Shown: positions 1 to 8,939 of the stretch, in pieces
Layout of the letters: every line of letters starts with the position of its first letter
Position numbering within the stretch: the first letter of the stretch is position 1
NCBI GenBank assembly: GCA_903878085.1
Contig: CAIRGJ010000035.1
Location: 37,429 to 101,428 of the forward strand
Source of the DNA: an uncultured Hyphomicrobiales bacterium
Lineage (GTDB): Bacteria > Pseudomonadota > Alphaproteobacteria > Rhizobiales > Xanthobacteraceae
Length of the DNA stretch: 64,000 bases
Reading direction: 5' to 3'
Made by a program: the position numbers and the translations under genes
Notes under the pieces: model-generated
Told to the model about the DNA's origin: nothing
Database searches by the model: none
What the model saw: the letters and a program-made list of their open reading frames with translations, nothing else

Positions 1-222
1 CGTACCCTGGGCGCGAAAATAGTCGCCGACGTGGAAGGCGATTTCATAGGGACCCGGCTTGAACGCCGCGCCGTCCAACAGCGGCTTGTCGACGCGGCCG
101 TCGGCATTGGTCATAGCCTCGGCCAGCACCGCGGCCTCGCCCGGCCGGCGCAGCACCACCCGTATACCGGCCGCCGGTCTGCCTGAGGCGGTATCGAGCA
201 CATGGGTGGTCAGGTGGGGCAT
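1..222 (-). CDS. uraH: 5-hydroxyisourate hydrolase (HIUase, transthyretin-like), C-terminal part outside window
   Basis: The reading frame starts at an ATG (complement of 220-222) and runs off the left edge after 74 codons. The N-terminus reads MPHLTTHVLDTASGRPAAGI, the hallmark of HIUase: the LTTHVLDT strand, whose His helps form the active site, and the G-RPA-GI turn. HIUase opens the ring of 5-hydroxyisourate, the product of urate oxidase, on the way to allantoin in purine breakdown. The family is usually 105-120 residues, so roughly a third is missing, including the C-terminal YRGS motif. Only the N-terminal half of the family can be checked here. Confidence 0.85.
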   Translation of the reverse strand, partial: MPHLTTHVLDTASGRPAAGIRVVLRRPGEAAVLAEAMTNADGRVDKPLLDGAAFKPGPYEIAFHVGDYFRAQGT

Positions 223-235
223 AAATCCGAATGTC

Positions 236-258
236 ATGGCCGGGCTTGACCCGGCCAT
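236..258. repeat. Intergenic palindrome (9-bp arms, 5-nt loop)
   Basis: Arms ATGGCCGGG (236-244) and CCCGGCCAT (250-258) are perfect complements around CTTGA. This is the interspersed hairpin common between genes in Bradyrhizobium-like genomes. It sits just upstream of uraH and downstream of the qor stop. Its reading on either strand gives a spurious ORF. Confidence 0.8.
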
Positions 259-296
259 CCCGATTCAATTGGCACAAATGTGCCTACCTAAGCGGG

Positions 297-319
297 GTCA
301 CCGGGACAAGCCCGGTGAC
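297..319. repeat. Intergenic palindrome (9-bp arms, 5-nt loop), second unit
   Basis: Arms GTCACCGGG (297-305) and CCCGGTGAC (311-319) pair perfectly around ACAAG. It has the same design as the hairpin at 236-258 (GGG...CCC core, 5-nt loop), 38 bp away. The two form a tandem mosaic in the uraH-qor gap and could act as a terminator for the leftward qor transcript. Confidence 0.75.
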
Positions 320-358
320 GACAATGTTGCAGATTGTGCGCGTTGGACGCGCAGCTAG

Positions 359-1336
359 TTACGGAATTAACACCACCGACCCCGTGGTCTTGCGGCCTTC
401 CAGGTCCCTGTGGGACTGGGCGGCGTCCTTGAGCGCGTATTTGTGGCTCGCCGGAATCTTGACCGCACCGGAGCCGACCTTTTCGAACAGGTCCTTGGCG
501 GTGGCGACGAGATCCTCGCGTTTGGCGGCGTAGTGGTTGAGCGTCGGCCGCGTCGCGAACAGCGAACCCTTGTGCTGCAGCAGGTTGATGTCGAAGGCCT
601 TGATCGGGCCCGACGCCGAACCGAAGCTGACGAACATGCCGAGCGGACGAATACAGTCGAGCGACTTCGGGAACGTGTCGTTGCCGATGCCGTCATAAAC
701 CACGTCGCACAGCTTGCCGTTGGTGATTTCCTTCACCCGCGCGGCGAAGTCTTCGTCGCGGTAGAGAATGGTGTGATGCGCACCCGCATTCTTGGCGAGC
801 TCGGCCTTGTCCTTGGAGCCGACGGTGCCGATGACGGTGGCGCCGAGATGGTTGGCCCATTGGCAGGCGATCAGGCCAACGCCGCCGGCGGCGGCGTGGA
901 CCAGACAGATGGTGCCCTTGCCGACCTTGAAGGTGCGGTTGAGCAGATACTGCACGGTCATGCCCTTGAGCATCATCGCCGCGGCCTGCTCGTAACTGAT
1001 GTTGTCCGGCAGCTTCACGGCGCGCTCGGCCGGCAGCAGACGTTCGGCTGCGTAACCACCGAGCGGCACCACGTAGGCGACGCGGTCGCCGACCTTGACG
1101 TCGGTGACGCCGGGGCCGACGGCGATCACTTCGCCGGCGCCTTCATTGCCCGAGACGAACGGCAGGCCGACCGGAGACGGATACATGCCCATGCGGAAAT
1201 AGGTATCGATAAAATTGACGCCGCAGGCGTGCTGCTTGATCTTGATCTGGCCCTGGCCGGGCGCCGGAACTTCGATGTCGTCGAGCGTCAGAACTTCCGG
1301 ACCGCCGGTTTTATGCACGCGCACTGCTGCGACCAT
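359..1336 (-). CDS. qor: NADPH:quinone oxidoreductase, zinc-independent MDR family
   Basis: A 325-residue medium-chain dehydrogenase/reductase. It has the quinone-reductase N-terminus (TGGPEVL), the NFIDTYFR segment, FVSGNEGAGEV, and the dinucleotide-binding motif AAAGGVGLIACQWA at about residues 150-163. The catalytic and structural zinc cysteines of alcohol dehydrogenases are absent, which fits the QOR/zeta-crystallin branch, reducing quinones or enones with NADPH in the cytosol. Length matches E. coli QorA (327). The ATG at 1336 follows AAGGGG on the coding strand, a good ribosome-binding site. It appears monocistronic, 99 bp from the leftward SDR gene upstream. The exact substrate cannot be read from sequence. 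Confidence 0.9.
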   Translation of the reverse strand: MVAAVRVHKTGGPEVLTLDDIEVPAPGQGQIKIKQHACGVNFIDTYFRMGMYPSPVGLPFVSGNEGAGEVIAVGPGVTDVKVGDRVAYVVPLGGYAAERLLPAERAVKLPDNISYEQAAAMMLKGMTVQYLLNRTFKVGKGTICLVHAAAGGVGLIACQWANHLGATVIGTVGSKDKAELAKNAGAHHTILYRDEDFAARVKEITNGKLCDVVYDGIGNDTFPKSLDCIRPLGMFVSFGSASGPIKAFDINLLQHKGSLFATRPTLNHYAAKREDLVATAKDLFEKVGSGAVKIPASHKYALKDAAQSHRDLEGRKTTGSVVLIP

Positions 1337-1435
1337 GTTTCACCCCTTGAATTGATTACGCTTGTTGATTGGGAAGCGTTTCGGCCGGGATCATAGGGAG
1401 CCAAGCGCGAAGCGCAAGCGGGGTGGCGGTTGCGG

Positions 1436-2173
1436 CTAGCGCGCGCCCGAAACCCGCAAATTCGCGCCATTGACGTAGGATGCGGCATCCGAGAGCAGGA
1501 ACAAAATGGCCTCGGCCACCTCGCCGGCGGTGCCCGCCCTGCCCATCGGCAGCATCGGCGTCACCCGGTCGATGCGGCCGGGCGGCTGGATGTCGGTATC
1601 GATCACGCCAGGCGTCACCGCATTGACCCGGACGCCTTCCTTGGCGACTTCGCGCGACACGCCGATCACCATGGAATCGACGCCGGCCTTGGCCGCGGCG
1701 TACCACACGCATTCATTGGCGCCGCCGAGCGGCGCCGCCATCGACGACAGCATCACCACCGCGCCGCCCTTGCCGTTATGCTTGGTCGACATACGCCGCA
1801 CGCAGGCTCGCAGGCACAGCAGCGCACCGAAGGTGTCGACGTCGAGCACGTCGCGGATGGTCTGGGTGTCGGCTTCGTCGAGCCGCGAATTGTCGCCGAT
1901 GATGCCGGCACTGTGGACGAAGTGCGTAATCGGCCCGAGTGCGCGCGCGGCGTCGTCGAAGGTGCGCTCGATATCGGCTTCGATCGCCATGTCGCCCTGA
2001 ACCGCGACGGCGTTACCGCCGGCGGCCTTCACCGCGGCGACCACGGTGGCGGCGGCGTTGGCATTGCTCTTGTAGTTGACAGCGACGTCGTAGCCGCGCG
2101 CGCCGGCGAGCTTTGCGGTCGACGCGCCGATGCCGCGGCTGCCGCCGGCGATCAGAAGAACGGGCCGTGACAT
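1436..2173 (-). CDS. SDR family oxidoreductase
   Basis: A 245-residue classical short-chain dehydrogenase. The N-terminal cofactor motif is IAGGSRGIGAS, the central SAG is present (VHSAGIIG), and the catalytic YAAAK lies at the expected place, with MLSS before it. The C-terminal GANLRVSGAR also fits the family. The upstream in-frame start at 2239 would overlap the neighbouring pcs gene. The ATG at 2173, preceded by GGGGATC, gives MSRPVLLIAGGSRG and is chosen. It follows pcs with a 14-bp gap and is probably co-transcribed with it. NADP preference is likely from the SRG sequence. The substrate is unknown. Confidence 0.88.
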   Translation of the reverse strand: MSRPVLLIAGGSRGIGASTAKLAGARGYDVAVNYKSNANAAATVVAAVKAAGGNAVAVQGDMAIEADIERTFDDAARALGPITHFVHSAGIIGDNSRLDEADTQTIRDVLDVDTFGALLCLRACVRRMSTKHNGKGGAVVMLSSMAAPLGGANECVWYAAAKAGVDSMVIGVSREVAKEGVRVNAVTPGVIDTDIQPPGRIDRVTPMLPMGRAGTAGEVAEAILFLLSDAASYVNGANLRVSGAR

Positions 2174-2187
2174 GAAGATCCCCTGGA

Positions 2188-2874
2188 TTACGCAGGCCGG
2201 CGCAAGAAACCGGCGATAAGGAAATAGCCCCCGATACACGCCAACGGCAAGGTGACATAAGGGCCCGGCTCAAGGTTTAGGAAGATGGCGACCAGGGCGA
2301 GGACGCCCCACAGCGCCATCAGCCCGATATTGAGGACGCGCAGATGCTTGACGCGCAGCGGATGCACGAAACGCATCGGCACAAAGGTCAGCACGCAAAG
2401 CGCCGCGACCATGGCCGCTGCCGCCCACGGTGGCGGCTCCAGCACATAGAGATAGAACGCAGCCAGGTTCCACACCGCCGGAAATCCGCGGAAATAATTA
2501 TCGTTGGTCTTCATCGCGCGGTCGGCGAAATACAATGCGCCGGTGATGACGACCGCCATGCCGGCCGGTATCGCCAACGGCTCCGGCAGCAGACCGCTGG
2601 CGGTAACGGCATAAGCCGGGACGAATACGTAAGTGACGAAGTCGACGACGAAATCGAGCCCCTCACCCGACCAGCGCGGCAGCAGTTCCGCCACCTTGAA
2701 GGCGCGCGCCATCGGCCCGTCGAGCCCATCGACGACCAGCGCCAGGCCGAGGCAGAAAAACATGGCGGCCCATTGCCCGCCGGTCGCCAGAATGAGCGCG
2801 AGCAAGGCCAGCGCCGCGCCGCTGGCGGTGAACACATGAATCGTGAAAGCGCGAACGATCGCAAAGTTCGACAC
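2188..2874 (-). CDS. pcs: Phosphatidylcholine synthase (CDP-diglyceride choline O-phosphatidyltransferase)
   Basis: A 228-residue integral membrane protein with about seven hydrophobic helices. It carries the CDP-alcohol phosphatidyltransferase signature DG-x2-AR-x8-G-x3-D-x3-D in the Pcs variant: DGLDGPMARAFK ... GEGLDFVVDFVTY at about residues 49-85. Pcs makes phosphatidylcholine in one step from choline and CDP-diacylglycerol in the inner membrane, a pathway typical of rhizobia, Brucella and Agrobacterium. Length agrees with rhizobial Pcs (about 230-250). The start is GTG at 2874, abutting the stop of the upstream DUF1326 gene with no spacer, so translation is probably coupled. FADRAMKT-NDNYFRGFPA is also typical of Pcs. 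Confidence 0.93.
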   Translation of the reverse strand: MSNFAIVRAFTIHVFTASGAALALLALILATGGQWAAMFFCLGLALVVDGLDGPMARAFKVAELLPRWSGEGLDFVVDFVTYVFVPAYAVTASGLLPEPLAIPAGMAVVITGALYFADRAMKTNDNYFRGFPAVWNLAAFYLYVLEPPPWAAAAMVAALCVLTFVPMRFVHPLRVKHLRVLNIGLMALWGVLALVAIFLNLEPGPYVTLPLACIGGYFLIAGFLRRPA

Positions 2875-3483
2875 TTACTGGTTGCCCCAATCGAGCTTGA
2901 CGATCTCAGCCGAACGGCCGGTCAGATTCCAGTTGCGGCCGAAGCCGCGGAAGCGCGACTTGTCGGCGCGCGACACGATGACGTCCGGGCCGATCCAGTA
3001 TTCGCTGTTGCGGATGACGACGTTGCCCTCGCCTTTGCCGCGCACCGGCGTGATGGCGCCGTCGACATATTTCTCGATGCGGATGATGCGGGTCTCACCT
3101 TGGGTTTCGTAAGAGATCGGCACCTGGCGCACGCCGAGAAACTGGCCGACCAGGATCGACAGCAGATGCGTGGTGCCGCCGACGCGGCCGGTGAAAATGC
3201 GGGTAAGACCCTTCACCGCCATCGCCGAAGCCTTGTCGTCGACGAACAAAGCCGCGGTCCAGTTGCCGCGCGACATGATGCCGGGCAGATCCATCATCAG
3301 GCCGACTTTGAGGCCGGATAGATCTTCGCTGTCGATATGGCCGTCGTCGATGCGGATGCCGGCCCAGGTCTGGCAGCGGTCTTCGGTCGGCGGATGATCG
3401 CCGAGCGACAGCACGCAGGGGCAGAACACCGTGCAGCTGCACGACAGCGTCATTTCGCCTTTCAACGTCCAAGCTTCAACCAA
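2875..3483 (-). CDS. DUF1326 domain-containing protein
   Basis: A 202-residue soluble protein. The N-terminus is rich in closely spaced cysteines (CSCTVFCPCVLS at about residues 15-26), the diagnostic segment of DUF1326, and the family fold continues through the length. The function is not established. The Cys cluster suggests metal or heme handling, which is inference only. It lies 33 bp downstream of a DUF2182 membrane protein; these two families are often neighbours, so the pair probably works together. It ends exactly where pcs begins. The ATG at 3483 has the weak upstream sequence GGAGGATGCG. Confidence 0.85.
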   Translation of the reverse strand: MVEAWTLKGEMTLSCSCTVFCPCVLSLGDHPPTEDRCQTWAGIRIDDGHIDSEDLSGLKVGLMMDLPGIMSRGNWTAALFVDDKASAMAVKGLTRIFTGRVGGTTHLLSILVGQFLGVRQVPISYETQGETRIIRIEKYVDGAITPVRGKGEGNVVIRNSEYWIGPDVIVSRADKSRFRGFGRNWNLTGRSAEIVKLDWGNQ

Positions 3484-3516
3484 CGCGCATCCTCCCCAAG
3501 CTTTGCATTTTGTAGC

Positions 3517-4371
3517 TTAAATCGCGTGCCCCGGCCAATGGGCGGCGACCGACAGACCGACAAGGGCGACGCCGGTGCCGATCAGGGCGACGCCGAGGGC
3601 ATAAGTGAACCATTTACCGATGCCGATTTTTTCCATCGTCATGACGATGCCGAGCCCCGCCATCCAGACCACGTTCATGACGCCGACGGCAAACATCACC
3701 AGCATCATCGCCCAGCAGCAGCCGAGACAGAACAGCCCCTGGCGCAGGCCAAGCTTGAACACGCCGCGCGGCGTCGTCGACCAATTGGCGAAAAAAAACG
3801 GAAACGGATGCTGGCATTGCGTGAGGCAAGCATGCTTGAGCGCCGAGAATTGATAGACACCGGCGGCGATAAAGATCGCGCCGGAGAACAGTCCGCTTGC
3901 CGAAGCCATGCTGGGATCGAGCAGCGCGGCGCGCGTCAGCGCGAGCTGCGCCAAGGTCGCGGCGGCAGCAAAGCCGAACCACACCACGATATAACCGGCG
4001 GCGATCATGAACGGCGACACCACCGGCTCATCTTTACGTGCGGCGGTGTCGGCGATCTCGGCGTAGGTCAGGATCATCGGCGCGGCGCTCGGCAGCATCA
4101 TGGCCAGCGTCATGGCGCCCCACATTCCCGCCACCAGGGCGATGCCGGACGCGCTTGTGCTGCCGCCAACCATGGCGCTGCACAGCGCGTCGAACATGCT
4201 CATGTTGGCCGCCTGCAGGCCGAGCGTAAACCAACCGAGGCCCGCCAGCGCGATCACGCAGACCACGGCGATCACCTTTGGCCGCGCAAAAGCCGCGCCC
4301 AGCCGGCTGGCGGCGGGCGAAAGACGGTCAAGTTTGGGGCCGGCGGCCTCGGTCATTTCAACATGCTGCAT
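3517..4371 (-). CDS. DUF2182 domain-containing integral membrane protein
   Basis: About 284 residues with six or so membrane helices. The family signature WGAMTLAMMLPSAAP, rich in Met, is present, as are ACLTQCQHPFPFF and CLGCCWAMMLVMFAVG. The frame stays open far upstream through the antisense of the neighbouring hydroxylase, but residues before MQHVEMTEAAG have no membrane or family character, so the ATG at 4371 is used; 4356 is an alternative. Met- and Cys-rich helices hint at copper or another soft metal, but this is inference. It is paired with the DUF1326 gene directly downstream and divergent from the UbiH-like gene. Confidence 0.85.
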   Translation of the reverse strand: MQHVEMTEAAGPKLDRLSPAASRLGAAFARPKVIAVVCVIALAGLGWFTLGLQAANMSMFDALCSAMVGGSTSASGIALVAGMWGAMTLAMMLPSAAPMILTYAEIADTAARKDEPVVSPFMIAAGYIVVWFGFAAAATLAQLALTRAALLDPSMASASGLFSGAIFIAAGVYQFSALKHACLTQCQHPFPFFFANWSTTPRGVFKLGLRQGLFCLGCCWAMMLVMFAVGVMNVVWMAGLGIVMTMEKIGIGKWFTYALGVALIGTGVALVGLSVAAHWPGHAI

Positions 4372-4419
4372 AGCGCATCGGACCGTGCTAGTTAACGCGA
4401 AACAGGATCGAGCATTTTG

Positions 4420-5643
4420 ATGCCGGACAAATATGGCAAAGACGCCGAAAAGCCTGCGGCCATCGTGGTTGGCGGCGGCCCGGCGGGCCTGACTGCGGCG
4501 ATTGCGCTGGCCGCCGGCGGCATCCCGACCGTGCTGGCCGGCAAGCGCCCGGCCCGCGCCGACAACCGCACCACCGCTTTGCTGGGCGGTTCCGTCACCG
4601 CCCTGGAGACACTCGGCGTCTGGCCGCTGTGTGCTGCACAGGCCGCGCCGCTCAAGATCATGCGCATCGTCGACGACACCGGACGGCTGTGGCGTGCGCC
4701 GGAGGTGAAGTTTTCCGCGGATGAGATCGATCTCGACACCTTCGGCTACAACATCGAAAACAGTCATCTGGTCGCGGCGCTGGAACAGCACGCCCGGACC
4801 TTTGCCAATTTGCGGATGATCGAAGACGACGTGGTTGCGGTCGAGCCCGGCGACGAAGCGGTTACTGTGACGCTCAAGAGCGGCGCGACATTGCAGGCGC
4901 CGCTGGCGATCGGCGCCGACGGCCGCCGTTCGCTGTGCCGTGACGCGGCCGGCATCGATATCGACACGCGCGACTACCCGCAGATTGCGCTCACGGTTTG
5001 CCTGAAGCATTCGCGGCCGCATCGCGACACCTCGACGGAATTTCACACCCCGAGCGGTCCGTTCACCTTGGTGCCGCTGCCCGGGCAACGCTCAAGTCTG
5101 GTGTGGGTGCTCGATCCGCATCGCGCCGATGAAATTGCCGAACTCGACGACGCCGCGCTGTCGGATGAAATCGAACGCGCTTCGCATTCAATCCTCGGCA
5201 AGATCGAGATCGAGCCGGGACGCGGGCTATTTACGCTCGGCGCCGCCACCGCGCGGCGTTTCGGCGACAAGCGCATCGCGCTGGTTGGCGAAGCCGCCCA
5301 CGTTTTCCCGCCGATTGGCGCGCAAGGTCTCAATCTCGGCCTGCGTGACGCCGCCGCCATTGGCGAACTCGCCGTCGCGGCGTGGCGCGATGGCAACGAC
5401 ATCGGCGGCGCTGACGTGTTGACGGCCTACGACAAGATGCGCCGTGCCGATGTCGGCAGCCGCACGCTGGCCATCGATCTGCTCAACCGTACGCTGTTGA
5501 CCGATTTCCTGCCGGTGCAGGGGTTGCGCGGCATCGGGCTTTACCTACTCGACCGTATCGGCCCGCTGCGCCGCGCCGCAATGCGCGAAGGCGTGGCGCC
5601 GGCCGCAAGCCAGCCGCGCTTGATGCGCGGCGAGGTGCTCTGA
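4420..5643 (+). CDS. UbiH/UbiF/COQ6-family FAD-dependent hydroxylase
   Basis: A 407-residue class A flavin monooxygenase. The N-terminus has the Rossmann GxGxxG (VVGGGPAGLTAA, about residues 16-27). A central ADGRRS matches the DG motif, and the C-terminal FAD-ribityl motif is GEAAHVFPPIGAQGLNLGLRD, where Glu replaces the usual Asp of GDAAH; this form is usual in rhizobial homologues. Family members hydroxylate the ubiquinone ring at the membrane. The QGLNLG segment favours a ubiquinone role over aromatic catabolism. The start is ATG at 4420, with AGGA at 4403-4406; an in-frame TTG at 4417 precedes it. It converges with the CoA-transferase gene with no gap. Confidence 0.85.
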   Translation: MPDKYGKDAEKPAAIVVGGGPAGLTAAIALAAGGIPTVLAGKRPARADNRTTALLGGSVTALETLGVWPLCAAQAAPLKIMRIVDDTGRLWRAPEVKFSADEIDLDTFGYNIENSHLVAALEQHARTFANLRMIEDDVVAVEPGDEAVTVTLKSGATLQAPLAIGADGRRSLCRDAAGIDIDTRDYPQIALTVCLKHSRPHRDTSTEFHTPSGPFTLVPLPGQRSSLVWVLDPHRADEIAELDDAALSDEIERASHSILGKIEIEPGRGLFTLGAATARRFGDKRIALVGEAAHVFPPIGAQGLNLGLRDAAAIGELAVAAWRDGNDIGGADVLTAYDKMRRADVGSRTLAIDLLNRTLLTDFLPVQGLRGIGLYLLDRIGPLRRAAMREGVAPAASQPRLMRGEVL

Positions 5644-6729
5644 CTAGCCGAGCTTCGGCGCTTTTTTCGCGCTTGGCTTGTCGCGAAACTCGGCCGCAAT
5701 CGGCACCGGCAGTGCCGGCATGATCTTGCCCGACGCGGCGGCGACCTGGTGCGCAAACAATCCGCGCTCGATGAAATGCGGGTCGCGCATCGCTTCTTCC
5801 AACGGCGTCACGATGGTGGCACAGCAATCCGCCGCGGCCAATATCGGCCGCCACGCCTCGGCTGTCCGCGCGAGAATCAACTTGGCGACGGCGTCGCGCG
5901 TTGCCGTCGGATCGCGTAGATCGTTGACGAACGCCTCCGGCAAGCCAATCGCCGCCGTGAAGGCCAGCCAGAATTTCTGTTCGATGGCGCCGCAGGCGAT
6001 AATCTTGCCATCCTTGGTCGGATAAAGCTGATAGCGCGGCGATGCGCCGACCAGCGACAACTCGCCGGGCTTGGGAAATTTCGCCGCCGCCCCCAGTGCC
6101 AGCGCGTACCAGGCGAAAGTGAACATCGCGTCGGTCATGGCGATGTCGAGACGACAGCCCTGCCCGCTTTGATCGCGGGCGCGCAGCGCCAATAGAATAT
6201 TGATCACGGCCGGAAAACTGCCGCCGGCAATGTCGGCAACCAGCATCGGCGGCACCACCGGGCGTTCGATCGGGCCCGGCTGCAAATCGAGCAGTCCGGT
6301 GCTGCCGATGTAATTGATGTCGTGTCCGGCTTCATCGGCGCGCGGTCCGCTTTGGCCGTAGCCTGAGATCGAGCAATAAATCAGCCGCGGATTGAGCGCG
6401 CGCACCGCGTCATAGCCCAGGCCCAGCCGCGCCATGACGCCGGGCCGGAATTGCTCGATCAAAACATCGGCGCGCTTGAGCAGCGGCAGGAGTCTGTCGC
6501 GGTCGGCTTCGCTTTTGAGATCGAGCGTCAGGTTCTGCTTGCCGCGATTGAGCATGGCGAACGGCGCGCTCATCCCGTCGAAGGCCGGCGGAAACCGCCG
6601 CATGTCCTCGCCGCCCGGCCGCTCGATCTTGATGACCTCGGCGCCCGCTTCCGCCAACATGAGCGACGCCAGCGGCCCCGGCAGTAGCGTGGTGAAATCC
6701 AGAACTAATAGCCCGGAAAGCGGTTGCAT
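5644..6729 (-). CDS. CaiB/BaiF family CoA-transferase (class III)
   Basis: 361 residues with the class III CoA-transferase N-terminus (LSGLLVLDFTTLLPGPLASLMLAEAGAE, read in parts), the IERPGG cofactor segment, and GHDINYIGSTG, which carries the catalytic Asp of the alpha-methylacyl-CoA racemase branch. It therefore moves CoA between acids or racemises 2-methylacyl-CoA; which of the two cannot be decided. The ATG at 6729, preceded by GGAAAA, begins the family N-terminus exactly. Longer frames to 6786 would read through an intergenic repeat and are rejected. Confidence 0.87.
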   Translation of the reverse strand: MQPLSGLLVLDFTTLLPGPLASLMLAEAGAEVIKIERPGGEDMRRFPPAFDGMSAPFAMLNRGKQNLTLDLKSEADRDRLLPLLKRADVLIEQFRPGVMARLGLGYDAVRALNPRLIYCSISGYGQSGPRADEAGHDINYIGSTGLLDLQPGPIERPVVPPMLVADIAGGSFPAVINILLALRARDQSGQGCRLDIAMTDAMFTFAWYALALGAAAKFPKPGELSLVGASPRYQLYPTKDGKIIACGAIEQKFWLAFTAAIGLPEAFVNDLRDPTATRDAVAKLILARTAEAWRPILAAADCCATIVTPLEEAMRDPHFIERGLFAHQVAAASGKIMPALPVPIAAEFRDKPSAKKAPKLG

Positions 6730-6741
6730 AGTTTTTCCATT

Positions 6742-6790
6742 GCGCATGATCTTATCCGAAAACCGGTTCCCATTTTTCGGGCTCATGCGC
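6742..6790. repeat. Interspersed palindromic repeat, copy 1 (GCGCATGA ... CCGAAAA ... TTTTCGG ... TCATGCGC)
   Basis: Outer arms GCGCATGA (6742-6749) and TCATGCGC (6783-6790) are perfect complements, as are inner arms CCGAAAA (6756-6762) and TTTTCGG (6774-6780), with ACCGG between. The same elements recur at 13761-13832 and 13907-13957. It fills the gap between the AEC transporter stop and the CoA-transferase start, and may be transcribed as a hairpin. Confidence 0.8.
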
Positions 6791-7752
6791 TACCTAAAAA
6801 GCAGCGGCGGCAGCGTACCGGTTTTCACCATCCACATCACGCTGGTTAGCGTCACTACCGACACCAGCGTGCCGACCAGCACCGCGCCCGACGCCTGCTC
6901 GACCCAGGTATCGTATTGCCGCGCGAACACGAAGACGTTGAGCGCCGGCGGCAAAGCCGCCATCAGCACTGCGGTATTGATCCACAATTGGTCGAACGGC
7001 CCGAACAGCGACAGCAGCAGGAACATCAAGACCGGATGCAGCACCAGCTTCACCGCGGTCGTGAAGGGCACTTCCCAGGGCATCTTCTTCAGCGGCCGTA
7101 GCGCCACCGTGACGCCCAGCGTGAACAGCGCGCAAGGTGCCGCGGCATTCTGCAGGAACTGCATCAGCCGCTCGAGCGCGACCGGCGGCTTGAAATGCAC
7201 CGCCGCCGACAAAATGCCGACCGCGGTCGCGATCACCAGCGGATTGGTGGCGATGCGCTTGACCACCTCGATGGCGGTCTTGCCGAGACTCATCTGCTGC
7301 GGCTTGGCCAGCGCCATCAGGAACGGCACCAGCGTGAACAGCAGCAGCGTGTCGAAGCAAAAGATCAGCGCCACCGGCACCGCCGCCTGCGAGCCCAGCG
7401 TAGCCAGCGCCAGGCCGGGGCCCATATAGCCGATATTGCCGTAGCCGCCGGCCAGCCCGGCGATGGTCGATTCGGCGATATTGCCGCGGCGGATCGCCAT
7501 GCCGATGGCGAACGCCACCGCGAAAGCCCAGAACGTCGACAGCGTCGTGGCGAAGACGAAATCGACCCGGGCCAGTTGCTCCAGCGGGGTCTGCGACAGG
7601 ATATTGTAGAATAAAGCCGGCAGCGCCACGTAGACGATGAAAAAATTCATCCAGGCCAGCGCGGTATCGGGGATCTGCTTGAGCTTGCCGCAGGCAAAAC
7701 CGATGAAAATCAGGCCGAAAAACGGTAGCGCCAGGTTGATGACGTCGATCAT
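6790..7752 (-). CDS. AEC (auxin efflux carrier) family transporter
   Basis: 320 residues, about ten hydrophobic helices, with the family N-terminus PFFGLIFIGFACGK, a middle GGYGNIGYMGPGLALA containing the family's conserved Asn-Gly region, and a C-terminal ALPPALNVFVFARQY resembling the second half of PIN/MdcF carriers. Bacterial members export or import dicarboxylates such as malonate or malate; the substrate here is unknown. Start at ATG 7752 (MIDVINLALPFF) with GGAG upstream; a start at 7785 would add a hydrophilic tail absent from the family. The next gene, rightward, is a malyl-CoA-lyase-like enzyme, which makes a C4-acid substrate thinkable. Confidence 0.87.
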   Translation of the reverse strand: MIDVINLALPFFGLIFIGFACGKLKQIPDTALAWMNFFIVYVALPALFYNILSQTPLEQLARVDFVFATTLSTFWAFAVAFAIGMAIRRGNIAESTIAGLAGGYGNIGYMGPGLALATLGSQAAVPVALIFCFDTLLLFTLVPFLMALAKPQQMSLGKTAIEVVKRIATNPLVIATAVGILSAAVHFKPPVALERLMQFLQNAAAPCALFTLGVTVALRPLKKMPWEVPFTTAVKLVLHPVLMFLLLSLFGPFDQLWINTAVLMAALPPALNVFVFARQYDTWVEQASGAVLVGTLVSVVTLTSVMWMVKTGTLPPLLFR

Positions 7753-7852
7753 TAAAGGCTCCGGCTGCGCCTCAAAGGGTGCCACTTAATCAAGACTTGG
7801 CGCGGCCTTTGCATTCCTCTAAACGGCAATAAGGCCCTTTGGAAGGACTGCC

Positions 7853-8893
7853 ATGAAGCTTCCGCGCCAGTTTTTTCAGCCGCTCGCCATCGGAGCGCCG
7901 GCCCCTATGCGCGACCTGCCGGTCCGGCTGGAACGCATGATCCATTTCGTGCCGCCGCACATGGAAAAGATGCGGGCCAAGGTGCCCGAGATCGCCAAGC
8001 AGGTCGATGTCGTGCTTGGCAATCTCGAGGACGCCATCCCGGTCGAAGCCAAGGAAGCCGCGCGCAAAGGCTTCATCGAAATGGGCAAGTCGGTCGACTT
8101 CGGCCAGACCGGCCTGTGGACGCGGATCAACGCCCTCAATTCGCCTTGGGCGCTCGACGACGTCATCGAGATCGTCGCGGCCATCGGCGACAAGCTCGAC
8201 GTCATCATGCTGCCGAAGGTCGATGGGCCCTGGGACATTCATTATCTCGACCAGTTGCTGGCGCAGCTCGAGGCCCGGCACAAAGTCAAAAAACCGATTT
8301 TGATTCACGCCATTCTGGAAACCGCGCAAGGCGTGAACAATGTCGAAGCGATTGCCACCGCTTCGCCGCGCATGCACGGCATGAGTCTCGGTCCCGCGGA
8401 TCTGGCGGCCTCGCGCGCCATGAAGACGACGCGCGTCGGCGGCGGCCATCCGGAATATAAGGTGCTGGCTGATGCGGCAGGTGAGGCGCCGCGCGCGGCC
8501 TATCAGCAGGATCTGTGGCACTACACGACGGCAAAGATGGTGGACGCCTGCGCCGCCGCCGGCATCAAGCCGTTCTACGGCCCGTTCGGCGATTTCTCCG
8601 ATGCCGCGGCGTGCGAGGTGCAGTTCCGCAATTCATTCCTGCTGGGCTGCGTCGGCGCCTGGACGCTGCACCCGTCGCAGATCGCCATCGCCAAGAAGGT
8701 CTACGCCCCCGATCCGGCCGAGGTCGCCTTCGCCAAGAAGATCGTCGACTCGATGCCGGACGGCGCCGGCGCGGTCATGATCGACGGCAAGATGCAGGAC
8801 GACGCCACCTGGAAACAGGCCAAGGTGCTGCTCGACCTCGCCAAACTGGTCGCCGCCAAAGACCCCGATATGGGCGCGCGCTATGGGCTCTAA
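7853..8893 (+). CDS. HpcH/HpaI aldolase / CoA ester lyase (L-malyl-CoA / beta-methylmalyl-CoA lyase-like)
   Basis: 346 residues. The CitE-like TIM-barrel motifs are visible: GNLEDAIP (metal-ligand Asp/Glu region, about residues 56-63), [30 protein letters not shown] and [12 protein letters not shown]. The C-terminal [13 protein letters not shown] is typical of malyl-CoA lyases. Such enzymes cleave malyl-CoA or methylmalyl-CoA to acetyl- or propionyl-CoA plus glyoxylate with Mg2+, in glyoxylate and C3/C2 assimilation. The ATG at 7853 follows GGAAGGACTGCC. It is slightly longer than well-studied Mcl1. Substrate specificity is inferred by resemblance only. Confidence 0.85.
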   Translation: MKLPRQFFQPLAIGAPAPMRDLPVRLERMIHFVPPHMEKMRAKVPEIAKQVDVVLGNLEDAIPVEAKEAARKGFIEMGKSVDFGQTGLWTRINALNSPWALDDVIEIVAAIGDKLDVIMLPKVDGPWDIHYLDQLLAQLEARHKVKKPILIHAILETAQGVNNVEAIATASPRMHGMSLGPADLAASRAMKTTRVGGGHPEYKVLADAAGEAPRAAYQQDLWHYTTAKMVDACAAAGIKPFYGPFGDFSDAAACEVQFRNSFLLGCVGAWTLHPSQIAIAKKVYAPDPAEVAFAKKIVDSMPDGAGAVMIDGKMQDDATWKQAKVLLDLAKLVAAKDPDMGARYGL

Positions 8894-8939
8894 GTCAGGG
8901 TCTAGCCAAGGACGCAACGATGACCTATCTGGTTCGTCA

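Noticed and set aside
44..277. Short leftward frame with RDGRVKPGHD-like sequence
   Set aside because: It is the translation of the palindrome at 236-258 plus an off-frame reading of uraH.
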